A DNA stretch of 64,000 nt from DASUPK01 sp963774305 (lineage in GTDB: Bacteria > Actinomycetota > Thermoleophilia > Solirubrobacterales > 70-9). Where the stretch lies: contig CAVZEM010000005.1 in NCBI GenBank assembly GCA_963774305.1, positions 1-64,000 on the forward strand, given 5' to 3'. Shown here in pieces: positions 26,313-34,823 of the stretch. Under the pieces are notes generated by a model that was not told the origin of the DNA, ran no database searches, and worked only from the letters and a program-made list of their open reading frames with translations. Position 1 is the first letter of the stretch, and each line of letters starts with the position of its first letter. The position numbers and the translations under genes are program-made.

Positions 26313-26402
26313 CCGTGATCCTCTCCTTACCCCCCTGAAGCCTCATCCGCGGGCTACTCCTGCCGTTGGATCCTTCAGGCGTGGCTGATTGAACCACGGT
26401 CT

Positions 26403-26444
26403 ACCCAATTTTTGGGTTAAGTACTGATTAAACAGTTTTAAGTA
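26403..26444. promoter_or_regulatory. AT-rich palindromic control region
   Basis: A block strikingly poorer in G+C than its surroundings contains ACCCAA-TTT-TTGGGT (26403-26417), ACTG-N6-CAGT (26423-26436) and the direct repeat TTAAGTA (26418-26424 and 26438-26444). It lies between nadB (ending 26479) and the zinc-motif gene (starting 26312), both on the minus strand, so it is the likely promoter/operator of the latter; minus-strand TTTAAT (plus 26427-26432) would serve as -10. Confidence 0.5.
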
Positions 26445-26478
26445 GTGCCTGGCCCGCGCTTTTGAGTAGCCGGGCGGT

Positions 26479-27921
26479 CTACGCCCATGCCTGCCAGGCG
26501 AGCTCGTCGCCGCTGCAGACGATGTGCCGGCCGTCGAGCTCCGGGTCGCTCTGCGGGAATTCGAGCCGCTGGTGGGAGCCCCGCGACTCCTCCCGCTCGA
26601 GCGCGAAGCGCGCGATCAGCCGCGCCAGCGGATAGGGGTCCGAGAGCAGCTGCTCGAGGCGGTCTGCGCTCCGCAGCGGGCCGGCGAGCCTCCAGACGGC
26701 CTCGCGGGTTTCGCCGGGGGGCGGATCGAAGCGCCAGGTCGGCGGCTCCGGAGGGGTACCGGGGTCCGGCTCCGCCGCTGCAGCGGCTGCTGCTCGCGCC
26801 CCGAGCACGAAGCATTCGGTCAGCGAGTTGGACGCGAGCCGGTTCGCGCCGTGGAGCCCCGTGCAGGCGCACTCGCCGACGGCGAACAGACCGGGCAGGG
26901 AGGAGCGGCCCTCCAGGTCGGTCGCGATGCCGCCCATCACGTAGTGCGAGGCGGGCGCGACTGGGATCGGCTCGGTGGCGGGATCCAAGCCCGCCTCGCG
27001 CAGGGCCTCGAAGATGTTGGGGAAGCGGGCCTCGCTGAGCTGCCGCATGTCGAGGAGCACGTGATCGGTCCCGTCCTGCTCCATGCGGTCCAGGACGGCG
27101 AGCGTGACCAGGTCGCGCGGGGACAGCTCGTCGGTGAAGCGCTCCCCATCCGCGCCCAGAAGTGTGGCGCCCTCCCCGCGCACCGCCTCGGTGACCAGCA
27201 TTCCGTCGAAGCGTGTGCCGGGCGCTGCCAGTGCGGTGGGGTGAAATTGGCAGAGCTCCAGGTCGGCGAGGGCCGCACCAGCGGCGTGGGCCATGACCGG
27301 GCCGGCGCCGATCGCGCCCCAGGGATTCGTGGTCCGCGCCCAGAGCGCCGCGGCGCCCCCGGTGGCGAAGATCGTCGCGCCGGCGCGGAGCGGCTCGCGA
27401 TCGGTGAGCACTCCGTGGCAGCGCTCGCCGTCGCTCCACAGCGCGACGGCCGAGGTCTCCTCGACCACCTCGATCCGCTCGTCCTCCGCCGCCAGCGCGG
27501 TGAGGCGCTCCGTGATCCGGCGGCCGGTGCCCGCGCCGCCGGCGTGCACGACCCGGCGGCGCGAGTGTCCGCCCTCCAGGGCGAGCGAGAGCCTGCCGTC
27601 GGGGTCACGATCAAACTGCACGCCGAGGCGCTCGAGCTCGGTGACCACTCCAGGGGCCTCCTGCGCGAGCAGCTCGGCGGCCGAACGCCGGCACGAGTTG
27701 CGGCCCGCCGCCAGCGTGTCCTCGACGTGAATCTCGGGTGAGTCGTCGTCTCCGATCGCCGCGGCCAGGCCGCCCTGGGCCCAGAAGCTCGAGCTCTCAC
27801 TGAGGGGCTTCCGGGCAACCATCGCCACCCGAGAGCCCGCTTCGGCCGCGGTCAGGGCCGAGTAGAGGCCGGCGGCGCCCCCGCCGACCACCACGACGTC
27901 GACTCGGTCGTCCGGCGTCAT
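26479..27921 (-). CDS. nadB: L-aspartate oxidase
   Basis: A 480-residue flavoprotein that oxidises L-aspartate to iminoaspartate, first step of de novo NAD synthesis. FAD-binding DVVVVGGGAAGLYSALTAAE (about 9-28), SSSFWAQGGLAAAIGDDDS, the substrate loop ELCQFHPTAL, VTEAVRGEGATLLG, catalytic ASHYVMGGIATDLEGRSSLP and GANRLASNSLTECFVLG are all present. The final helical domain is shorter than in E. coli NadB, as in other actinobacteria. nadA and nadC are not adjacent. It is divergent from the deacetylase-like gene, with 35 bases between starts. Confidence 0.92.
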   Translation of the reverse strand: MTPDDRVDVVVVGGGAAGLYSALTAAEAGSRVAMVARKPLSESSSFWAQGGLAAAIGDDDSPEIHVEDTLAAGRNSCRRSAAELLAQEAPGVVTELERLGVQFDRDPDGRLSLALEGGHSRRRVVHAGGAGTGRRITERLTALAAEDERIEVVEETSAVALWSDGERCHGVLTDREPLRAGATIFATGGAAALWARTTNPWGAIGAGPVMAHAAGAALADLELCQFHPTALAAPGTRFDGMLVTEAVRGEGATLLGADGERFTDELSPRDLVTLAVLDRMEQDGTDHVLLDMRQLSEARFPNIFEALREAGLDPATEPIPVAPASHYVMGGIATDLEGRSSLPGLFAVGECACTGLHGANRLASNSLTECFVLGARAAAAAAAEPDPGTPPEPPTWRFDPPPGETREAVWRLAGPLRSADRLEQLLSDPYPLARLIARFALEREESRGSHQRLEFPQSDPELDGRHIVCSGDELAWQAWA

Positions 27922-27956
27922 CGAGCCGCGAACCGTATTCGACCCCGTTTAATGCA

Positions 27957-29012
27957 GTGATCCTGGGTCTCTACCTCCGACATCCGAGCTCCTTCCGGCA
28001 CGACACGGGCGGCCATCCGGAGAACGCCAGGCGCCTGACGGCGATTGAGGAGGCGATGTCCGAGCGCGACTGGCTCGGGTTGGAGCTGGTCGAGGCGCCC
28101 GCCGCGACCCGCGAGCAGCTGGAGCGCGTCCACAGCTCCGCGCACGTGGACACGATCGAGGCGTTTTCGGCCAGGGGAGGCGGCATGATCGATCTGGACA
28201 CGGTCGCCAGCGAGGGCTCCTGGGAGGCGGCGCTCCACGCGGCCGGCGGTGCGGTGCACGCAACCGAGCGCCTGCTGACCGGCGCCCCCGGACGCGAAGC
28301 GGAGGAGGCGCCGTCGGCGGGGGGCGGCTTCGCATTCTGTGGGCTCAGGCCGCCGGGACACCACGCCGAGAGGGACCGGGCGATGGGCTTCTGCCTGTTC
28401 AACAATGTGGCCGTCGCCGCTGCCCACGCGATCGCCGAGTGCGGCGCCGAGCGAGTCCTGATCCTGGACTGGGACGTGCATCACGGCAATGGCACCGAGG
28501 CGATCTTCTACTCCTCCCCGGAGGTGCTCTACTCGAGCATCCACCAGAGCCCGCTCTATCCCGGAACCGGGGCGGCGACCGACTTCGGCACCGGAGCTGG
28601 GGAGGGCTACACGGTCAACCTCCCGGTGCCGCCGGGCAGCGGCCCGGACGAGTTCCTCGCCCTCGTGCAGCAGGTCGTCGCGCCGATCGCCAGGGAATGG
28701 AGGCCGGACCTGCTCTGCGTCTCGGCCGGATACGATGCGCACCGCGACGACCCGCTCGCCAATTGCGATCTTGACGATGCCGCCTACCGGGACATGGCGG
28801 CGACGATGCGCGAGCTGGCGGGCGAGCTTGGTGTGCCGCTGCTCATCTGCCTCGAGGGCGGCTATTCGCTGGCCGCGCTCGCGCGATCTGTGGTGGCGAC
28901 ACTCGAGGGGGTCTCGGGCGACGACCCACCGCGCGAAGCACCCACGCGGCCGGCGGAGCCCTATCGGGAGCGCCTGGCGCGCTTCTGGCCGGGGCTAGCG
29001 ACCGCGCAGTAG
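27957..29012 (+). CDS. Histone-deacetylase-fold hydrolase (acetylpolyamine/AcuC-like)
   Basis: A 351-residue protein from GTG 27957 with the full deacetylase set: RHPSSFRHDTGGHPENARRL at the N-terminus, the RPPGHHAERDRAMGFCLFNN double-histidine site, the zinc ligands in DWDVHHGNGT, and SAGYDAHRDDPLANC followed by LEGGYSL. In bacteria this fold removes acetyl groups from polyamines or from acetyl-CoA synthetase. A polyamine link would suit the PotD-like gene at 9.3 kb, but they are far apart. Confidence 0.9.
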   Translation: MILGLYLRHPSSFRHDTGGHPENARRLTAIEEAMSERDWLGLELVEAPAATREQLERVHSSAHVDTIEAFSARGGGMIDLDTVASEGSWEAALHAAGGAVHATERLLTGAPGREAEEAPSAGGGFAFCGLRPPGHHAERDRAMGFCLFNNVAVAAAHAIAECGAERVLILDWDVHHGNGTEAIFYSSPEVLYSSIHQSPLYPGTGAATDFGTGAGEGYTVNLPVPPGSGPDEFLALVQQVVAPIAREWRPDLLCVSAGYDAHRDDPLANCDLDDAAYRDMAATMRELAGELGVPLLICLEGGYSLAALARSVVATLEGVSGDDPPREAPTRPAEPYRERLARFWPGLATAQ

Positions 29013-29024
29013 GCGCAGCTCCTG

Positions 29025-31457
29025 TTATGCGGTCAGCTGGTCCCTGATCTCGTCGAGGAACTTCTTCGGGATCCCGGGCACGGTGTCGAGGTCGTCGACG
29101 GAGTCGAAGCCCTCCCGGCGCTCGCGGTAGGCGATCACGCGGGTGGACTGCGTCACGGACATGCCGAGCTCGCGCAGCTGCTCGAAGCTGGCCTTGTTGA
29201 GGTCCAGAGGGCCAGCGCGCCGGCGGGACTTGGTGGCATTCGCCTTCGTCTCGGCCTTCGCCTTCGTCGCCTGCGCGGAGCTCTTCGCGCTGCCGGAGGT
29301 CTTGCTCGCTGAGGCCTTTGAGGCGCGTTTGGCCTGCGTCGCCTTCTTCGCCTCGGCGGCCTTCTTCTTGCGCTCCTCGGTGGCCTTGGCGCGCGCCGCC
29401 TTCTTCTCTGCTGCCTCCTTGGCCACCTCGGCCTTCCTCTCCGCGGCGGCCTTCGCCTCCGCGGCGGCCTTCTGGTCGGCTGCCTGCTCACGCGCTGCCG
29501 CCTTCTCGGCCCGCTTCGCGCGGCGCCTTGCCAGGAAGCCGAGCCGTGCCTCGGGGGGCTCGACCGCCTCCTGCTCGTCGGTCTCCTGCTCCGGCTCCTC
29601 CGCCGGCTGCGCCTCCTCGGTCTCTCCCGGTTCCTTGGGCTCAGCCGGCTCGGGCTCGGCAACCTCCGCCTCGGCCCGCTCGGGCAGCTCGATGCCGACG
29701 GACGCGGCATGCGCCTGGGCGCCACTCGCCCGGTCCCTCACGGACTTGATCCGATCCTCGAGCGCTCGGAAGCGGCCCTCGCGCTGCTCGGTCGCCCGCT
29801 TCAGGTCCTCGTCGGCGGCCTCGCCGAGCTTGCCCTCGAGGGACTCGGCGCGGGACTCGGCCGCGCGGAGCTGGTGCTCGGCCGACTTCAGCGCGCGGCC
29901 TGCCTCCTCGAGCTCCAGGGCCAGCTTCTGCTCGCGCTCGGCGAATGAGCGCTCGGCCTCGTCCTCGGCCTCCCGCCGGGCCTGGGTCACGGCACGCTTG
30001 ATCCGCCCGTCGGTCTGGCGCTCATGCTTGTCGATCTCCTTCTGCAGGGTGCCGATCTGCCCGCGGACCCAGTCCGCCGCCGCGCTTCGCGCCTCGGACT
30101 CGGCCTCCAGGCGGGAGGTCTCGGTGTCCTCGACCTTCGCCTCGGCGCGCTTCGCCCGGTTCTCGGCCTTCTGGATCAGCTGATCGCGTGAGGAGCGCTC
30201 CTCCTCGAGCTGGCCGCGGAGAGTCTGGATCTCCTCTGCCAGTCGTCGCTCGGTCTCCTCGCGGACCGTCTCGCCGGTGACGCGAACGCGCTCCTCGGCT
30301 TCGGCCCGAAGCGTCTCCTCCCGCCCCGCGAACCGGCGCTCCGCCTCCTGCTCGGTGCGGGCCCGTGTGTCGGCCTCGACTTTGGCGAGCGCCTCCGCGA
30401 TCTTCGCGTCGGACTCGGCCTGCAGGCGGCGCAGCTCGGCGTCCAGGCGCTCCGCGGTGTCCCTCTGAAGTCTGGTCTGCTCCTCGGCGAGCTTCGCCTC
30501 CGCGCCCTCGACCCGCTCGCCGGCGGCCTCGATCTGCGCGGCGATCTCGTCGAGCCGGCGCTGCGCCGCCTCGGCGGCCTGTGTGGCGGCCTCGCGCTCG
30601 CGCTGCAGGGACTGCTCGCGGGTCTTCAGCTCCGACTCGAAGCGAAGCTCGGCGGCCCGCCGCGCTGCGTCGATCTCCTCCCGCGCCCTGGCGTCGGCGT
30701 CGGCCTTGATGGCTGCGATCCGCTTGGCAAGATCCTGCTCCAGCTCGCGCCGGACGCTGCGCTCCAGCTCGGCCCGGGTCTCCTCGAGGGCCTCGGGCTG
30801 TTCGGAGAGCTGGCCACGGACCTCCTCCTCGGCCTCCCTGCGGGCCTCCCCAACCGCCCTTTGGATCCGGGCCTCCGTCTCGGTCTCCATCGCCGCGATC
30901 TGGGCCCTGAGCTTGCGCTCGGCTTCGGCGCGAGCCTGCTCGTCGTCCCCACCGGCGCTCTCGGCGCGCTCCAGGCGCTCGAGGGCGTCCTTCAGCGCCG
31001 CGGAGGCCTCGTCGCGCTCCGCGACCAGTTCCTTCTCGCGCGCCAGCATGCGCCGCTCCAGCTCCGCCTCGACCTCGCGCCGGACGTCGCCCCGCTGTTC
31101 GCGCAGCCAGTCGGCGGACTCCTGGGCGGGTCGGGTGTCGGTCACGGTGATGTTGCCGGCGGCGCGGGCCTCGGCCTCCTCGAGGCGGCGCTGGACCTCC
31201 TCGAGCGACTTCGCCGCGCGCTCGCGTTCCATCTCCAGGTCCTCCTCCAGGGCGAGGATCTCGGCGGTCGCGCGCTCCTCCGCCTGCCGGCGGGCGGCGT
31301 CGACGGCCTGCTTCATGCGCTCGTCGCGCTCGCCGTTGGCCGGGGGCTCGGTCGAGGCGTCGGTCGCCTCGGGGGCGGAGGGGCGATCTTCCGCGCCCAT
31401 CACCGGACGAATGACCGGTTGGCGCCTGGCCGGCTGCCTGTGTTGGCGCTCGGTCAT
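29025..31457 (-). CDS. Giant coiled-coil protein with C-terminal ComEA-type HhH domain
   Basis: An 810-residue protein. Residues ~40-560 are almost pure Glu/Ala/Arg heptads (long coiled coil); ~570-620 is proline/glutamate rich; ~625-745 is Lys/Ala rich with many AAxKA units. The last ~60 residues are a helix-hairpin-helix pair: LDLNKASFEQLRELGMS and DSVDDLDTVPGIPKKFLDEI, as in ComEA and PilQ-linked DNA-binding modules. No signal peptide or membrane segment, so it is likely a cytoplasmic DNA-associated or scaffold protein. The high repeat content means distant homology will be masked. It lies divergent to the pilin-like gene. Confidence 0.8.
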   Translation of the reverse strand: MTERQHRQPARRQPVIRPVMGAEDRPSAPEATDASTEPPANGERDERMKQAVDAARRQAEERATAEILALEEDLEMERERAAKSLEEVQRRLEEAEARAAGNITVTDTRPAQESADWLREQRGDVRREVEAELERRMLAREKELVAERDEASAALKDALERLERAESAGGDDEQARAEAERKLRAQIAAMETETEARIQRAVGEARREAEEEVRGQLSEQPEALEETRAELERSVRRELEQDLAKRIAAIKADADARAREEIDAARRAAELRFESELKTREQSLQREREAATQAAEAAQRRLDEIAAQIEAAGERVEGAEAKLAEEQTRLQRDTAERLDAELRRLQAESDAKIAEALAKVEADTRARTEQEAERRFAGREETLRAEAEERVRVTGETVREETERRLAEEIQTLRGQLEEERSSRDQLIQKAENRAKRAEAKVEDTETSRLEAESEARSAAADWVRGQIGTLQKEIDKHERQTDGRIKRAVTQARREAEDEAERSFAEREQKLALELEEAGRALKSAEHQLRAAESRAESLEGKLGEAADEDLKRATEQREGRFRALEDRIKSVRDRASGAQAHAASVGIELPERAEAEVAEPEPAEPKEPGETEEAQPAEEPEQETDEQEAVEPPEARLGFLARRRAKRAEKAAAREQAADQKAAAEAKAAAERKAEVAKEAAEKKAARAKATEERKKKAAEAKKATQAKRASKASASKTSGSAKSSAQATKAKAETKANATKSRRRAGPLDLNKASFEQLRELGMSVTQSTRVIAYRERREGFDSVDDLDTVPGIPKKFLDEIRDQLTA

Positions 31458-31530
31458 CGAGGCGGAGACTTTACGCGACGTGCCCGCCGGAGCGGGGCTC
31501 GGCTGAGAAAGCTGGGCTGGGCGAATTCGG

Positions 31531-31616
31531 CGCCCACCCGTTCGCCTTCGGCGACACCCCGGTCTGGTTCCGTTCGGGGCCGTGGGCGAGCCTCGGGGAA
31601 ACGAGCCCGAGGAGGA
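31531..31616 (+). promoter_or_regulatory. Structured 5' leader of the pilin gene
   Basis: A compact set of stems can be drawn: P1 CGCCCAC/GTGGGCG (31531-31537 with 31582-31588, 7 bp) enclosing P2 CGCC-TTC-GGCG (31543-31553) and P3 CCCCG/CGGGG (31557-31561 with 31575-31579), then P4 CCTCGGG/CCCGAGG (31591-31597 with 31606-31612). P4 covers the first half of the ribosome site AGGAGG (31610-31615). This could be a translational switch; GC-rich DNA makes such stems easy, so covariation is needed. Confidence 0.35.
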
Positions 31617-31622
31617 TTCTTC

Positions 31623-31865
31623 ATGCGAGAACTCGTTGCGCGAGCCCGGCTCGCCGCCCAGGCGGTGAGCGCGCGGCTGCTGGGCCCGCCCGCTGGACGT
31701 GGCCAGGGGACGGTCGAGTACGTCGGCCTGATCCTGCTGGTCGCGCTCCTGATGGTGGGGATGGTGGCCGCGATGAAGGGCTTTCAGGGCAAGCAGGGGC
31801 TGGAACTGGCCCAGACGATCGTGGACAAGATCCGCGAGGCGGTGGGTCAGGTCTCGTTCAAGTGA
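31623..31865 (+). CDS. Flp-type pilin-like small membrane protein
   Basis: An 80-residue protein with an ideal ribosome site before ATG 31623. A basic lead of 27 residues ends in GRG, then QGTVEYVGLILLVALLMVGM: cleavage after Gly27 would leave Glu at +5 and a hydrophobic helix, as in Flp/type IVb prepilins processed by prepilin peptidase. About 25 residues follow with no cysteines. No tad/cpa assembly genes lie in the window, so secretion machinery must be elsewhere. Its leader may be regulated by an RNA fold. Confidence 0.75.
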   Translation: MRELVARARLAAQAVSARLLGPPAGRGQGTVEYVGLILLVALLMVGMVAAMKGFQGKQGLELAQTIVDKIREAVGQVSFK

Positions 31866-32010
31866 CCGCCAGGCCGCTCCACTGAGTCAAACGGGTCGCG
31901 CTGTCGCCCGCCCTCGCGTCACGGGCGAAGTTCGAAGCGACTCATGTGGGGCGGCCGCTGCGGTCACGCTTGATGAGGGGGGCGCTGGTTTGGGCGCGGT
32001 CGTTTGATGA
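31866..32010. repeat. Dispersed intergenic repeat, copy A
   Basis: The gap between the pilin and rph shares blocks, in the same order, with the gap after guaA: CAGGCCGCTC, GGGCGAAG, AGCGACT and GGGGCGGCCGCT, followed by a TGATG string. Here GCGGCCGCTGCGGTC (31951-31965) is an imperfect version of the hairpin, and a second half-unit GCGCGGTCGTTTGATGAC (31995-32012) resembles the one before glmS. Confidence 0.6.
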
Positions 32011-32023
32011 CAGACTGGCCCGC

Positions 32024-32758
32024 ATGCCGGCCAGTCGCAGCAACGACCGCGCCCCCGCCGAGCTCCGTCCCGTGACGATCGAGCGCGGCTTCGTCCGGAC
32101 CGCCGACGGGTCGGCCCTGATCTCGCAGGGCGAGACACGGGTGATCTGCACGGCGTCGGTGAACGACAGCGTGCCGCGCTGGATGGAGGGCAAGGGCCGC
32201 GGCTGGGTCACCGGCGAGTACGCGATGCTCCCCGCCTCGACCGGCGACCGCAAGGCGCGCGACATCAGCCGCGGCAAGCAGGACGGCCGCGGGGTGGAGA
32301 TCCAGCGGCTGATCGGCCGCTCGCTGCGCGGCGTGGTGGACTTCATGGCCCTGGGCGAGCGCTCGGTCTACGTGGACTGCGACGTCCTCCAGGCGGACGG
32401 CGGCACCCGCTGTGCCGCGATCACCGGCGGCTACGTCGCTCTCCATGACGCGCTCTCGAAGCTGGTCGAGGCCGGGACGCTCGAGACGCTGCCGCTCAAT
32501 CAGTCGGTCGCCGCCGTCAGCGTCGGGATGGTCGACGGGAGGGCGCTCTGCGACCTCGACTACAGCGAGGACTCCGCCGCCGAGGTCGACGCGAACGTCG
32601 TGATGACGGGGGACGGTGGCCTGGTCGAGGTTCAGGCGACCGCGGAGCGGACGCCCCTGTCGCGGGCCTCCCTGGACGAGCTGCTCGCGCTGGCGGAGGG
32701 CGGGATCGCCAAGCTCCGCGAAGCACAGGAATCCGCGCTCGGGTCGCTCCCCGCCTGA
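32024..32758 (+). CDS. rph: Ribonuclease PH
   Basis: From ATG 32024 the protein is 244 residues, the usual length; the frame is open upstream but those residues overlap the repeat. RVICTASVNDSVPRWMEG, GRGWVTGEYAMLPAST, the phosphate site RKARDISRGKQDGR, LGERSVYVDCDVLQADGGTR and the C-terminal LDELLALAEGGI are the standard blocks. It trims the 3' ends of tRNA precursors using phosphate. Arranged with rdgB 15 bases downstream, a pairing common in actinobacteria and firmicutes. Confidence 0.95.
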   Translation: MPASRSNDRAPAELRPVTIERGFVRTADGSALISQGETRVICTASVNDSVPRWMEGKGRGWVTGEYAMLPASTGDRKARDISRGKQDGRGVEIQRLIGRSLRGVVDFMALGERSVYVDCDVLQADGGTRCAAITGGYVALHDALSKLVEAGTLETLPLNQSVAAVSVGMVDGRALCDLDYSEDSAAEVDANVVMTGDGGLVEVQATAERTPLSRASLDELLALAEGGIAKLREAQESALGSLPA

Positions 32759-32773
32759 GACCCTGTTGGGGCG

Positions 32774-33367
32774 ATGTCGGCGCTCGTCCTGGCCACCCGC
32801 AACGACCACAAGCTCCGGGAGCTTCGCGAGGCGCTGCCGGGCATCGAGATCGATCCGTTGCCGCCGGAGGTCAAGCTGCCGCCCGAGACCGGGGAGACCT
32901 TCGAGGAGAACGCGCTCGACAAGGCGCGTGCCGCACATGCCGCGACCGGCCGGGCCGCGGTGGCCGACGACTCGGGGATAGTGGCATATGGGCTGGGCGG
33001 CCGGCCCGGAGTGCGCTCGGCGCGGTATGCCGGGGAGGAGGCGACCGATGAGGAGAACCTGGCGAAGCTGCTCGACGAGGTCGGGGCCCAGGACGACCGG
33101 CGGGTTGCCTACGTCTGCGCGATCGCTCTCGTCGACGAGGACGGCTCGGAGTCCGTCTTCGAGGGCCGCTGCGCGGGGACGCTGGCGACGGAGCCTCGGG
33201 GCACCGGCGGGTTCGGCTACGACCCCGCGTTCCTCCCGGACGACACCGGGCCGGACGACCAGCGGACGATGGCCGAGCTGGCGCCGCCCGAGAAGCACGC
33301 GATCAGCCACCGCGGCAGGGCGGCGAGGAAGCTGGCGTCGCACCTCGGCGTCGAGGTCGGCCAATGA
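32774..33367 (+). CDS. rdgB: XTP/dITP pyrophosphatase (HAM1/RdgB)
   Basis: A 197-residue house-cleaning enzyme that hydrolyses non-canonical purine triphosphates. VLATRNDHKLRELREAL at the N-terminus, ETFEENALDKARAAHAATG, VADDSGI, PGVRSARYAG and the C-terminal GFGYDPAFLP plus SHRGRAARKL are diagnostic. It directly follows rph and its stop is overlapped by the cation-efflux gene start (ATGA at 33364-33367). Confidence 0.95.
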   Translation: MSALVLATRNDHKLRELREALPGIEIDPLPPEVKLPPETGETFEENALDKARAAHAATGRAAVADDSGIVAYGLGGRPGVRSARYAGEEATDEENLAKLLDEVGAQDDRRVAYVCAIALVDEDGSESVFEGRCAGTLATEPRGTGGFGYDPAFLPDDTGPDDQRTMAELAPPEKHAISHRGRAARKLASHLGVEVGQ

Positions 33368-34305
33368 GCTCGGCGCAGCCGGCGGCCGGCGGCCGGATCA
33401 CCAAGCCGAGGGCGGCGGCGGTCTCGATCGCCTCGAACTCGGCGCTGATCGCACTGAAGCTGGCCGCTGCGGCGATCACGGGATCGGTCGCGATCCTGAG
33501 CGAGGCCCTCCATTCCATGATCGACCTGATCGCCTCGGTGATCGCGTTCATCTCGGTGCGGCGAGCCGACGAGCCCGCCGACGTCGAGCATCCCTACGGC
33601 CACGAGAAGCTCGAGAGCCTGGCCGCGTCGATCGAGGGAATGCTGATCCTCGCCGGCGCCGCGCTGATCGTCTACGAGTCGGTGCATCGCCTCACCACCG
33701 GCGCGTCGATCGAGAAGCTCGGCGTGGGCATCGCCGTGATCGGGTTCTCGGCGCTGGCGAACGCCGGCGTCTCGGTCTTCCTGAGGAGGCAGGCCAGGAG
33801 GCACCAATCGCCGGCCCTGGCGGGTGACGCGTCTCACCTCGGCACCGACGCACTCACCTCCGTCGGGGTCCTGATCGGGTTGGCGCTGGTCCAGATCACC
33901 GGCGTGGATGCGATCGACTCGGCCGTCGCAATCGCGGTCGCCATCGTGATCGTCTTCGCCGGCGTCCGGGTCCTGCGGCAGTCCGCCTCCGCGCTGGTCG
34001 ACGAGGCCCCGCCGCCGGAGGAGATGGACCGGGTTGAGGCGGCGATCGCCCGGGCGCGGTCCGGGACGCCGGAGATCGTCGGGTACCACAAGCTCCGGGC
34101 GCGGACCACGGGCCGCCGGAGCTACATCGACCTGCACCTGCAGTTCCGCAGCGGCACGACCCTCGAGCGGGCCCACGAGCTCGCCCACCAGCTCCGCGAC
34201 GCGATCGAGTCCGATCTCGGCAACGCCGAGGTGCTGATCCATGTGGAGCCGGAGAGCTCGCGGCGAGATCCCGCCGAGTCCCCGTCGCCATTCAGGGCCG
34301 GTTAG
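33364..34305 (+). CDS. Cation diffusion facilitator (CDF) transporter
   Basis: A 313-residue inner-membrane transporter exchanging divalent metal for protons. Six membrane segments are visible; helix 2 carries SEALHSMIDL with the metal-site Ser/His/Asp pattern and helix 5 carries HLGTDALTSVG, where the paired histidine and aspartate form the transport site. PYGHEKLESLAA is the conserved loop after helix 3. The C-terminal cytoplasmic domain (YHKLRARTTGRRSYIDLHLQF) is the ferredoxin-like dimerisation module. Probably zinc or iron/manganese. Confidence 0.92.
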   Translation: MSSAQPAAGGRITKPRAAAVSIASNSALIALKLAAAAITGSVAILSEALHSMIDLIASVIAFISVRRADEPADVEHPYGHEKLESLAASIEGMLILAGAALIVYESVHRLTTGASIEKLGVGIAVIGFSALANAGVSVFLRRQARRHQSPALAGDASHLGTDALTSVGVLIGLALVQITGVDAIDSAVAIAVAIVIVFAGVRVLRQSASALVDEAPPPEEMDRVEAAIARARSGTPEIVGYHKLRARTTGRRSYIDLHLQFRSGTTLERAHELAHQLRDAIESDLGNAEVLIHVEPESSRRDPAESPSPFRAG

Positions 34306-34442
34306 GTCAGGTTGACCGCGGCGGCAAGCCCCACCGCGCCGACCACGATGCTGTAGCCGGTGTAGCCGCCGATCGCCAGGAGGATCACTGAGATCCCGCA
34401 GATGAGGACGACGGTGAGCCAGGAGCCCTGCTGCAGAGTCAC
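34302..34442 (-). CDS. Candidate 46-residue membrane protein
   Basis: A short frame on the minus strand from GTG 34442 to a TAA whose bases overlap the TAG of the convergent cation transporter (34302-34305). The product is strongly hydrophobic: LTVVLICGISVILLAIGG, a Tyr-Gly turn, then YSIVVGAVGLAAAVNL, i.e. two helices in a hairpin. Upstream only a weak purine-rich site is seen. It sits back to back with the next gene (18 bases between the two starts). Real coding is plausible from hydrophobicity and exact packing, but unproven. Confidence 0.5.
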   Translation of the reverse strand: MTLQQGSWLTVVLICGISVILLAIGGYTGYSIVVGAVGLAAAVNLT

Positions 34443-34460
34443 GCTCGCTATTTTGGCCTA

Positions 34461-34823
34461 ATGCCCACTGTCGACGCCCCGACCCTCACCGATGCCGGTG
34501 GGACGGTCGCATATCTGCAGGAGATCTCGCCGGAGATGCGGGGCTGCGCGATCCTCTCGGCGGAAGGGGAGGTGCTGGCGGCAAGCGGCAATGTCGAGCG
34601 CTGGGGCGAGGCGGGCCGCGACCTGGTCGCAGCGGCGGACGCCGCGGGCGGCGAACCGGTCGCTCACGCCCACGTCGCCACCGGGGACGGCGAGACCTTC
34701 TGCGTCCGGGAGGCCGGCCTGACGGCCGTGGCCGTGGCCGAGCGCTTCACCCTTTCTTCGCTGATGATCTTCGACATGCGGAACGCGCTCCGACAGCTGG
34801 CCGCCGCGGGCGGCGGCGCATGA
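34461..34823 (+). CDS. Roadblock/LC7-like small protein
   Basis: A 120-residue protein at the head of a four-gene plus-strand set with TldD and TldE. MRGCAILSAEGEVLAASGNV and the C-terminal LTAVAVAERFTLSSLMIFDMR follow the beta-alpha pattern of roadblock/MglB proteins, which usually act as dimers with small GTPases. The middle contains VAHAHVATGDGETFCVREAG. No GTPase gene is nearby. Its stop overlaps the next start (ATGA at 34820-34823). Confidence 0.65.
   Translation: MPTVDAPTLTDAGGTVAYLQEISPEMRGCAILSAEGEVLAASGNVERWGEAGRDLVAAADAAGGEPVAHAHVATGDGETFCVREAGLTAVAVAERFTLSSLMIFDMRNALRQLAAAGGGA

Noticed and set aside
30861..31622. Upstream extension of the pilin frame
   Set aside because: It is antisense to the coiled-coil gene; the strong ribosome site and prepilin motif place the start at 31623.
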